In this document: one piece after another, positions 1-8,570 of the stretch
Numbering within the stretch: position 1 is the first letter of the stretch
Layout of the letters: every line of letters begins with the position of its first letter
From: Plectrocnemia conspersa
Lineage: Eukaryota > Arthropoda > Insecta > Trichoptera > Polycentropodidae
Reading direction: 5' to 3'
Assembly: GCA_009617715.1 (NCBI GenBank)
Contig: VTFK01000020.1
Span: forward strand, 1,550,001-1,614,000
DNA: 64,000 bases
Position numbers and translations under genes: made by a program
Notes under the pieces: generated by a model
What the model was told of the DNA's origin: nothing
Database searches by the model: none
What the model saw: only the letters and a program-made list of their open reading frames with translations

Positions 1-660
1 TATAAAAATAAATCTGATTAAATATAATATATTAAGTCGGATCCATTTTTATGTCTAAATACTTCTGCTACTTTTGAGCTTGCAATTTGTTACTAAGGGA
101 ATAATAATTTGTTATAGAAAATTAATAAATTATTAAATTATTAATATATGAGCTAATGTTGCATGTTTTAACACATTTGATAGAGTTAATGAGGTTATTT
201 AATGAATTTATCATTTATGTTCAATGTTTTAACTCAATATAAAATTTAATTTTTCTTCTTGCTTTCATAATAGAATCATTATTAGCAACGCGAATAAATT
301 TCAAAGCACTTATTGTATAAGTTGCGTGATATGCCAGTGAGAATAATTGTAAAAAGAGGTGAAGAGTCACTTTCGAACGACAACATTATGTAATGATTTT
401 ATGTTTTGTCCATTAACCTTGTTTAAGCACGTGTCGAATCCGGAACGTATTCCTAATGAACGTACAACACAATACAACGAGTGTTTAATAATAATAATCT
501 AACAAAGAAGAGATGAGGAAACTTCATTATGCACAAGAAGTTGAAAATCTCCTTTCTAATCCGCACGCTCGAATGCGAATCTTTCCGAAGGTCCCATATT
601 TAACTTTGTGACTAAAAAAAAAGCTTCTTGTTACTAACACGAATTGTGTAATAATCAGTC
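1..660. other. Non-coding AT-rich sequence, probably intron
   Basis: I see no coding exon here. The sequence runs up to the SINE-like block and the splice acceptor of the exon at 774, so it is most simply the last intron of the gene that ends at 1397. A slightly GC-richer patch at about 420-600 has no recognisable motif. Confidence 0.5.
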
Positions 661-738
661 TCCCAGGTCAAGGTTCGAACATGTGCCCTTGAATCCTAGA
701 ATGCACCCAGTCCTAACCGCCTAACTCAATCGCCACCA
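661..738 (-). repeat. tRNA-derived SINE-like fragment
   Basis: Read on the minus strand, this block starts near a GGTGGCGATTGAGTTAGGCG-like stretch resembling a pol III A box. About 45 bases later it has GTTCGAACC, close to the B-box consensus. It does not fold into a good tRNA cloverleaf, so a tRNA-related SINE relic fits better than a tRNA gene. On the plus strand it lies directly upstream of the acceptor at 773 and supplies two CTAAC matches, usable as branch points. Assignment is by promoter-box resemblance only. Confidence 0.4.
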
Positions 739-773
739 GTCTCTGAAGGTCATCAATTTTTCTGTTGTTACAG

Positions 774-1397
774 AAAAGGAACCAAGAGCTGGTCTCCTCC
801 ACAATCGACGCCCAGCCAACCTTCTCCTCGGGCAACAAGAGTCAAAAACGCAAGGGTCAGCACGGTAGCGAAGAAAGGCCGACGACTTACAGGCCACCGA
901 CGCAGAGGTTCCTAAACGGAGCTAATCTAGAGCCTGCGTCCAATCGGGAGCAAGTCAGCAGGTTCGAATCGCCGCTGAACGTCAACGACGCCAATTTCCA
1001 ACTGCTCTACCCGGTAGCTCCGTCCGCCATACACAGGAGAGCTGACAATTTCCAACCGGCTAGAGATCAGCAGCTTCAGAGGGATCATAAGGACTACGGC
1101 CACAAGAGCATCATCCAACCTTCGATGGAGATCTACTATCGTCAAGATCCCCCGCAATACGCTCAAGTCTTGATACAGCAGCCTCAACAGTACTTGGCCC
1201 CGGCGGTCCAGTACCAGCAGTACAGATCGGTGCCTCTGTACCAGACGCACCAAGTCCACCCGAAACCATATCAGTTCCCAACCAATTACCAAATTGTGCC
1301 AACGAAGTTTGACCTTGACCTTGGTGAACAGTCGGGCAGGTCGTTCAGTAGGTTTTCCGGAAATCCGAACGCGAACCCGTACGTTCAGTACTCTTGA
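774..1397 (+). CDS. 3'-terminal coding exon, Gln/Tyr/Pro-rich protein tail
   Basis: A pyrimidine-rich tract and CAG at 771-773 precede an open frame of 207 codons that ends in TGA at 1395-1397. No plausible ATG opens the frame, so this is the last exon of a gene starting upstream, not a complete gene. The product is polar and low in complexity. Its first half is rich in Ser, Arg and Asn. The second half is dominated by Gln, Tyr and Pro, with clusters such as QQPQQYLAP and VQYQQYRS. There are no membrane segments and no catalytic motif. Third codon positions favour G/C, unlike the AT-rich codons of the Skeletor exons on the same strand downstream. Such tails occur in cuticle, matrix and mucin-like proteins, but I do not recognise the family. 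It could be an independent gene, or an alternative 3' end of the Skeletor locus whose upstream exons lie off the window; that second option is inference. Confidence 0.7.
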   Translation, partial: KRNQELVSSTIDAQPTFSSGNKSQKRKGQHGSEERPTTYRPPTQRFLNGANLEPASNREQVSRFESPLNVNDANFQLLYPVAPSAIHRRADNFQPARDQQLQRDHKDYGHKSIIQPSMEIYYRQDPPQYAQVLIQQPQQYLAPAVQYQQYRSVPLYQTHQVHPKPYQFPTNYQIVPTKFDLDLGEQSGRSFSRFSGNPNANPYVQYS

Positions 1398-3017
1398 ACA
1401 CTCAGCCCGTTGTCAGCGTTGGACAACGGTAAATTTATGATAATGAGGAGATAATCGACGTGCGCGCATATTTATGTTAATACTATAGTTATTCCGCATC
1501 AGTGATCGTTAACGGTGGCCGCCGAGCGGTCGTACTTAATATGTATACAAAAACACATCATCATCATCATCATCATCATCAAACTCGACTGTGATCTATA
1601 TAAGGAAGTTATGGTTTTTAATTGATGGAGAGATATTTAAAAGACGAAAGCTCAATCACAGACATTCCCATAACACAAATATATAAGGATCGTTGCAGAT
1701 GAAATGTCGTTTTAGGAAAAAACTTTAAAATATTATATTTTAAATAGCATTTGACAGAAAATATACACCATTATATTAATACAAATCTGAATGACTTTAT
1801 ACAATAATCGAAGATTTTTTTAATAAAAACGACATTTCATATGCAACAACAAAAGTAGAAATAAATATTTATTAAGTAGAATTAACCATTAATCAATATC
1901 AACGCTGTAGATTAATGAGTATTTGAGTCGCATGAAATTATGAAATGTAAATGTAAAGGGTTATGTCGTCGTGAATTTTAAACGAATTTTTGCTGTCAAT
2001 GGCTTAATTCATTTTCAAGTCAAAGATAAGATAAGCTATACTTGGAATCTGAATGTGAGAATAAGGATTAAAACTAAGTAAATGTATTTGTTCAAGTAAT
2101 AATTTTCTTTCTGATTCTGAATAATGGAAATGAAATATTACACAAAGTCACTTTTTCAGAAATACATTTAACATATCACTTGATTCTTCTTATATCAACA
2201 ATAATGGATAGGTAAATTTAGTAAATTCCAGCCGGAAAGACCGCAAAAATTTATTTCTGTAGTCTGTACATAAAAGTGTGTAAAAATATTTTTCTACGTC
2301 ATTTTATATAGGTGCTACGATTTTTTATTTTTTACAAACTGTTTTTTAGATTTATACTATCAAACGTTTTTATCATTTCATTTTATTTTATAAGTAATGA
2401 TTTTTTTGAATAGCCATTATTCAAAATGGCGGATTAGATTGACTAACGTACTTGAACAAAAGTTTTATATTGATATGAAGTTTTGCTACTCACATAAATA
2501 ACAAAAAAAATGTAAGTTAATAATGACAAAAAAGTGCAATTTAATTTGATATCAATTTTTTAACGGAGTTACGAATTCTTGCGATTCTTAAAATTTAATT
2601 AAAATATTTATTGAATATTAAAATATTTTTTTTTATGAAAACAAGATGGATTATGTTGACTAACGAACTCAAACGAAAATATAATGTTTTAAGCTACTTT
2701 CATTAATGAAAAAAAAAAAGTAAATTAATAATGACAAAAAAAGTAAAATTAATAAAGACAAAAAACTCAGTTAATTTTTTTAGTATACCATAAAAATGTT
2801 TGTTTGTTTAATTTGATATTTTTAGAGTTTTATCTTAAGTAGAGCTCTTTGTTGTTGAGAATTTTTTTAGAGAATTCGTTTTATTATCAAGTGGTATATT
2901 TCTACATAATTTGTTTTTTTAGATAAGAGCTTTGCGAATAGTTGAGTGCTGTTAAAGCAATCATATGATTCATAATAATTACTCATATATTGTACATATA
3001 AGAATGCATTTCACTAT
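1398..3017. other. 3' UTR of the upstream exon, then AT-rich non-coding DNA
   Basis: The first few hundred bases after the stop at 1397 are probably 3' UTR; a candidate AATAAA lies near 1861. The rest is AT-rich with poly(A)/poly(T) runs and imperfect local repeats around 2400-2900. No exon was recognised. Confidence 0.4.
1556..1580. repeat. (ATC)n microsatellite
   Basis: About eight uninterrupted ATC/CAT triplets lie in the non-coding sequence after the exon ending at 1397. Confidence 0.9.
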
Positions 3018-3316
3018 TTGACTAGTAACGTTGGCCAATTAACTCGACAGTGCCGGCACAAAAGAGTCCATTGGCGCCCGTCCATCGTTGGACAACTGTC
3101 CCACTTGACAATAATGAGCATAGATTATTTTTCAAAAAACGCGTTGTTAGACCATATAAATACAGAGAAAGACATGACCCACTTGGCCGGTCCAGAGGTA
3201 GAACAAATCGCCGTTTACAGTTACACTCAGTTGCGTTATCGCTCAAAAGTTCACAGCGCAACCAGAGGGTCTGTCGAGACGAGAAAATACTGTCAACATT
3301 CCATGTCATAATTTAA
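3018..3316. other. Unassigned GC-balanced block with overlapping open frames
   Basis: About 300 bases are clearly less AT-rich than both flanks and stay open in two plus-strand frames and one minus-strand frame. One plus frame (3050-3316) is basic, with many Arg and Lys. None of the translations resembles a family I know, and no clear splice-site pair brackets the block. It could be a conserved non-coding element, an unrecognised exon, or an old repeat. The composition contrast is the only firm evidence. Confidence 0.3.
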
Positions 3317-4411
3317 ATTCATTTTATTCAAAGTCTATTGATCTAATCGTTCAATAACCACATTTAGTTGTTCTAACTGCCTTAAAAAGTGATAAGTGGC
3401 TCACTTAACTTATGTGTCCCAAGATAATTTTACGATTTCAGACCTATAATAACTAGATATATCCATAAGATCGTATTATTACTTTAAAAGTAAACAACAG
3501 ATATTTTGCCCTGTGAAGTGCAATTATGTAGTTAACCAATTTACAGAAACAATTATTTATATTTTTCTTAAAATGGTTATTCAAATATTTATTTATTACC
3601 TAAAACGTTTGTATTGCTATTTCGTTTTAGTCTATCACATATCCTTAACGTCAATTTTTTTTCTTTAGTTATTATGACAACTAATGTTCTATAAATAAAT
3701 TTTATTTGCTTTTTACTTTACGATGATATATACTTTTTCAGATAATATTTTTTTTTTAATTTTTAGAAAAAAAGCTTAAAAAAAATATTTACAAAATATT
3801 GCAATCAATCTAATATATTTTTGACAGGGATTAAAATATGTTATGATTTCAGTTAGTTTCTGAATGTCATAATAAAAACATTTTCTAAGCTTCACTTGAA
3901 TCAAACTACAGATTTAATTGATGGAATAGATAATATAGGACTAGTATATTTTTTTCTTTTTCAGAACTAATTGGTTGCATGATATTAACTAGTAGCATGA
4001 TTATGTTACCTTTACAAAAATATTATATCAACGCGTTACATTGTGTTTTTTGTATAATAACGTAAATACGAAAGTGATTGAGAAATTGCATGTCTGCTTT
4101 AAAATTAGTATAATATAGCTTAAGGGAATTTGTGCTATTCTCAGCATAGCTGGCATTTTTATGTTGTAATCAAAAACTCGTTCATGTCAGTTTTCGAACG
4201 AGATATTTTCAATGTAACATTTAAATGTATCTGAAGAAAGTCGAATGTAATAGTTACAGGACAAAAAATGACTATAAAAAGTAATTTTAATTTTTTTTGT
4301 TATGGTTGAACTCAATGTTTACATTAAACTAAAAAATGGGTAATGTTAGTTAGCACGGCGACACGCATAAAATGTGTTACAGTTGTTAATCACCACTGTG
4401 TTTTCCGTTCT

Positions 4412-4476
4412 GTTCAAACCCAAACCTAACCTAAAAATATCCATTATACCCTTTTTATATTCGTTTGGGTTTGAAC
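4412..4476. repeat. Short inverted repeat (14-bp arms) in a MITE-like relic
   Basis: GTTCAAACCCAAAC at 4412-4425 is exactly complementary to GTTTGGGTTTGAAC at 4463-4476, with a 37-base loop. The same 'CAAACCCAA..CTAACC' text recurs near 6330 and 38630, and in part near 30460, so it belongs to a dispersed non-autonomous repeat family. Confidence 0.6.
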
Positions 4477-4500
4477 AGCAAATGGAAGTTTTTCAACACA

Positions 4501-4795
4501 AACGAAAATTGCGCACGGTGAAAATTATGAACATTGGTGATTGTTTGATTACTAAATATATTTTAGTTTTATTCCAAATCTTTTTCTCTATTTTTAAATG
4601 AAAATTTGTGTAATTATAGGACATGTAAGTGTATCATAACAATATAAATTATTATTATAATTGTAAAATATTTTTGAAACATATTTTTATATATATACTA
4701 TATTTACAAATTATTTAATATACATATGTGTATAGTATTGATCATTTATAATCAGAATTTTTGTTTGAAAATTTCGCCGTGCGCAATTTTCGTTT
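4501..4795. repeat. About 295-bp segment bounded by inverted repeats
   Basis: The bases at 4501-4526 and 4767-4795 are inverted copies around the core CGAAAATTGCGCACGG, with about one mismatch. They enclose about 240 bases of AT-rich sequence without coding potential. This is the layout of a small non-autonomous DNA element (MITE). I saw no convincing target-site duplication. Confidence 0.5.
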
Positions 4796-4997
4796 ACGCA
4801 ATAATCACTGAATCGAAATAAGTACCGAAAATTTTCTTAATGAAACATATACAAATATTTTGCTTTTTTTATGTAAGTCTGCTAATATATAATAGAAGCA
4901 AAATAAAATAAATAATGAAAGTAAAAAATAGAAACATAAATTTATTTTGTTCCATCTATCATTATTTTGCTTTAACACGTGTGAATTTTTATTAATT

Positions 4998-5140
4998 TAT
5001 TGTATAGTTTATTACCAGTGATGTTATATTTTCACTGATCTAAATATAGTTTAACTAAGGCAAGCTATTAAAATGTATCAAAAACAATTGATTTACAGTT
5101 TCACTGCTCAGTATCAGTAAGACTGTTAAAAAATGAGTTT
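4998..5140 (+). repeat. Copy 1 of a dispersed ~135-bp repeat
   Basis: This segment starts at the text ACCAGTGATGTTATATTTTC and matches the segment starting near 6137 in the same orientation. Shared features are the CACTGCTCAG..TCAG motif and the TTTACA block. It is a degenerate piece of the ACCAGTGA repeat family described at 6128. Confidence 0.5.
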
Positions 5141-5556
5141 TTAGGATATAAATTCACAATCAGATGATTTCGTGAACACATTTAAATTTTTTCAGAAATT
5201 CAAAGAATTCTGATGTCACACTGTTCGACAAAATCAACAAATTAACACAAAGATTTTCAAATTTCACACATTTTAATCGTAAGCTTTATACATTAAGAAT
5301 AATCTTTTTTTCTAATAAAACCAACTATACAAATAGCTTGTGAATTCTGGTTCTTATTATTCTTTAGAACATATATATATTTACAGTGTTTACTATAATT
5401 AAATGTTCATTTAAAAATATCTTTATCTCAACAGCAATCAAGTAAGTTGTAATAATCTTATTCTGCAATGATTATAATCTAAATTACCCATTTTTTAAAG
5501 AAATAAGAAATGGTCTAACAATGCATTGATTTTTATGATAAATTCTATAGTCAGTT

Positions 5557-6062
5557 TTAATCTGATTGTTCCATCTCCAAATTCGACTGAATTAAAAGGT
5601 CAGATTCTGGTTTTGCTCCAAGCGACAGATAAGCGGTCACGGGGGCATTGGCACTGGTTATATAACACATAAAAGCTGGTTCTGCAGTGTGATGCAATGG
5701 CCATCTGCGAACTCTTGAGAATGAGCCTTTTACATCAGATACATGCAATTATGTACAATTTTTTTTGCACAATCGCAAATAAATTGTCGCCTTCTCGCAC
5801 CAGCGTTTCTCAACTAATAGCGTTTCGAAATATTTTTGTGTGTGATGATAAAAAAGAGCATATTCAGGTCGCGCCTGAGATAAGATCTTCCGAAGCTCGA
5901 ATCAATAATTTTATGGCGGTCGTGCCTAGCCTTGGTCGGAGCTAGGGTTTGGCGGATTGTTTTTGGCACATCATCAATATAAAAACCACGCTTGAAACTT
6001 TCTCCCGCATATGTATACGAAATTGGGCGTGAGAATCTAATGTCTTGTGCAATATGGCTCAT
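5557..6062. other. Unassigned coding-like block of higher GC
   Basis: About 500 bases have near-balanced composition, with open frames on both strands: 5697-5945 on plus, and 5557-5748 and 5814-6062 on minus. The frames are short, and I recognise no domain. The block sits between two direct copies of a dispersed repeat (4998-5140 and 6128-6260), which makes a decayed mobile-element body the likeliest reading. That is inference. Confidence 0.3.
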
Positions 6063-6127
6063 CGCGGTCTATAAATACTCTAAAAATCTACAGCGTTGAT
6101 TTGACTGGTGTATATTTTACAGCGAAT

Positions 6128-6515
6128 GTTTTATACCAGTGAAGTTATATTTTCACTAGTATAAGTATAATTTCATTAAATCAGGCAGTGTTTGATCAGG
6201 GGATCTTTAAAATGTTTCAAACAATTCATTTACAAATTCACTGCTCAGAATCAGGAAAACTGTGTTTGATCAGAGATTCACAGAATTGCGAGTCACAGAT
6301 TTGAGTATTTAAAATAAATTGAACCAAACCCAAGCCTAACCTATACGAATTAACCTAATGAAAGTTCAAAAACTATAGTTAGTTTTAAAAGTTTCATTAA
6401 GTCAAAATGGGTTCGGTTAATTATATCTACCAAGGAAAATGTATTCGGATATGATTTCACTGAAACACCAGTGAAAATATAGCTTCCCTGGAATACATAT
6501 TCACCGTAATATATG
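6128..6515. repeat. MITE-like repeat, ACCAGTGA family
   Basis: The left part has ACCAGTGAAGTTATATTTTC and the right part near 6470 has its inverted counterpart ACCAGTGAAAATATAGCTT. In the centre, 6357-6400 is an imperfect palindrome around AACTATAGTTAG. Related sequences occur near 30107, 38450, 41457 and 51255. There are no coding frames. This is a palindromic, non-autonomous element whose autonomous partner is not visible. Confidence 0.5.
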
Positions 6516-6727
6516 TAGTGTTTAAAATGAAAATTCTGAAACTATAAACTTATAAAAAGTGTTGTAGAGTAACAGGTAAAAAACAATGAAAACATTTTAG
6601 ATTTTTTTCTCAGAATTATCAATATTCATATATTTTTAATTGACATATGTATAAGCCACTAACAATACAAATGCATAAAATGTAAAAAAATAGGCAAAAA
6701 TGTTTTTTTGGTCTGCATAGACAATAC

Positions 6728-6925
6728 GAGTTGTATCGAGAGTCTGACGTCGTCAAGTATATTAAACATCTGTCTAACGTGTATGACTTGAAACCTGCAA
6801 AGCGGTTAATTTTTTATTATCCTGAGAGTAATATGAACGCATGAGTGCGTTAGCTGGATGCAATAGTAAATAATCTTCTAAAGCTCAGTGATTGCCACTG
6901 CGTGGCTTAGAATAAAGATGGAGGA
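6728..6925 (+). pseudogene. Fragment of a non-LTR retrotransposon ORF (C-terminal part)
   Basis: The frame starting at 6728 reads ELYRESDVVKYIKHLSNVYD, and a shifted frame near 6850 reads WLDAIVNNLLKLSDCHWVA. This resembles the region after the reverse transcriptase in many insect LINEs, where an 'I..QRL.W.GH' block is followed by 'RWLD.V..DL..L....W...A.DR..W'. Stops and a frameshift break it, so it is a dead fragment. Assignment rests on motif resemblance only. Confidence 0.45.
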
Positions 6926-6955
6926 TAATTTTCATTATAACATATGTATGTAAAG

Positions 6956-7098
6956 GTGATCCAACTTCAGTTTCCGAACTTTTTAAAAATCAAATGTTCG
7001 ATTAATATAAAAAATTCTTGAATTTGTATTTTTTTAAAATTCAGTAAATCTTCGAACTTTCAATTTTAAAAAAAGTTCGGAAACTGAAGTTGAATCAC
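6956..7098. repeat. 143-bp MITE with long terminal inverted repeats
   Basis: The left end GTGATCCAACTTCAGTTTCC (6957-) pairs with the right end GGAAACTGAAGTTGAATCAC (-7098). The complementarity continues inward, so nearly the whole element folds on itself. The same end sequence is found on the IS630-type transposon relic at 26417 and on its deletion derivative ending at 17158. The element is therefore a MITE probably mobilised by that transposase. Confidence 0.75.
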
Positions 7099-7529
7099 TA
7101 TATATATAAGCAATCTCTTATATACTTTGAGAGATCAGTAGTGAGAGTCAATGCACTGTATATTTTTATTCAGTATACTAGCATTGAATGGTTGTGAACA
7201 AAGCAATTAGAAAGAATCCATCGTCGTTACCATTTTGTTACATTTACCCCTATTCTAGTTTGGTAAAAATAATTCAATATTTACTTAGCACCATACATTA
7301 ATATGTACTTTCAACTCTAAAAAATAAAAATTAACAAGCCAAAATCGGCTATTGACCGAAAAGTGAAGGAGAAGGACAGATATGCTGTTTTTTTATATAT
7401 TTTTATACACTTCAAACACATTGTTGTGACTGTTATTGGCGCTGCTTCTACTTTCCTAAGTTTTTCTCCCTAAAAATTAAATATTTTATACTATAACATT
7501 GGGTAAATATACTTAAATACTATTTTCAG

Positions 7530-8040
7530 CATAACTAGCTACATACGCGTACGTGCGAATTAATAGCTCCATATTTAATTTTTTTTAACTACTCAGTATG
7601 ACAAAATATATATCAAAACTTTTTCCAAGAATAGATCTTAACATAGATATAAACCAAATGAAAATCACATATTAGGTTCTGGAAATAATCGCGTACAAAC
7701 ATACAAAAATAGGCAGTTCTAAAAATGAGCAAGATATCTTTTACAAATACAAATGTGTCTTATACGAATATGCATCGTCAATAAAAGTTTCAAAATTTTC
7801 ATTTTTAAACCTATATTTTTTTTAAATATGGAAATATTTTTCTTATATTTTAAATGTTTTATTAACTATAACTCATTGTATGTGTGTCAGAATAATTAGT
7901 ATTAGAGCTAGTATATTTTATGGTAATTTTAAGCATTTATTCAATAATTTTTTTAATGACAAAACTATTTATATTTTTCAATTATTTAATGATGATTTTT
8001 ATAAATAATAATGTAATAAAAATAGTAATAGTAATTTAAT
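7530..8040 (+). repeat. Left intronic repeat (R1) flanking the duplicated Skeletor exons
   Basis: This segment is related to the one at about 10403-10790 (R3) in the same orientation. Shared text includes TCCAAGAATAGATCTTAACA and the later TGTGTGTCAGAATAATTAG. R1 and R3 have diverged by many substitutions and deletions, so their relationship is older than the exon duplication. They were the substrates of the crossover described at 7613-10486. Confidence 0.75.
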
Positions 8041-8470
8041 ACAATATAAAAGTATGGATGTGAAAGACTGATTGTTTTCATTATCATCATTCATTATTAA
8101 AATATATATAATTTTTACCATAATGTATTAAATAATGTTTTACTGTTTAAAATATATTATGATAAGCTTATAACTGAGAATATAATTAACAAAATATTGA
8201 CGTGTATTTAAAATATGCATATTATTTATGGTTACCTTTAATGTGATATGATTACTTTTGTTACCCGAGTGATAAGAAATATTTGACAAGATCATGTTAG
8301 ACATGGCCAGTGATGTGCTCACAGTGATTGAAATTAACAAACGGTTATTTATATATTTAACTTTTTTAATATATAATATTAATTAATGTAACTGTATTTT
8401 TTAATAAATATTTTTTATTGAGCTTTAAGTCATTTCATTGAACGTTAATTCACAATTGATACATTTTCAG

Positions 8471-8570
8471 TCAAAGTTGAATTGTGAAGTGCTATATGAC
8501 GATTTGGCATTTGAAGTGAGGTGGGCCGTGGCCGGAGAGAGCGTCGTCGTACAATTGGTAGCAAAATTAG
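8471..8570 (+). CDS. Skeletor: Skeletor exon A, copy 1 (start of DOMON)
   Basis: The acceptor TTTTCAG ends at 8470 and the donor GTATTG starts at 8571. The exon enters in phase 0 and leaves after one base of a codon. It encodes SKLNCEVLYDDLAFEVRWAV followed by AGESVVVQLVAKL, the first strands of the DOMON beta-sandwich. An identical copy lies at 9908-10007. Confidence 0.9.
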
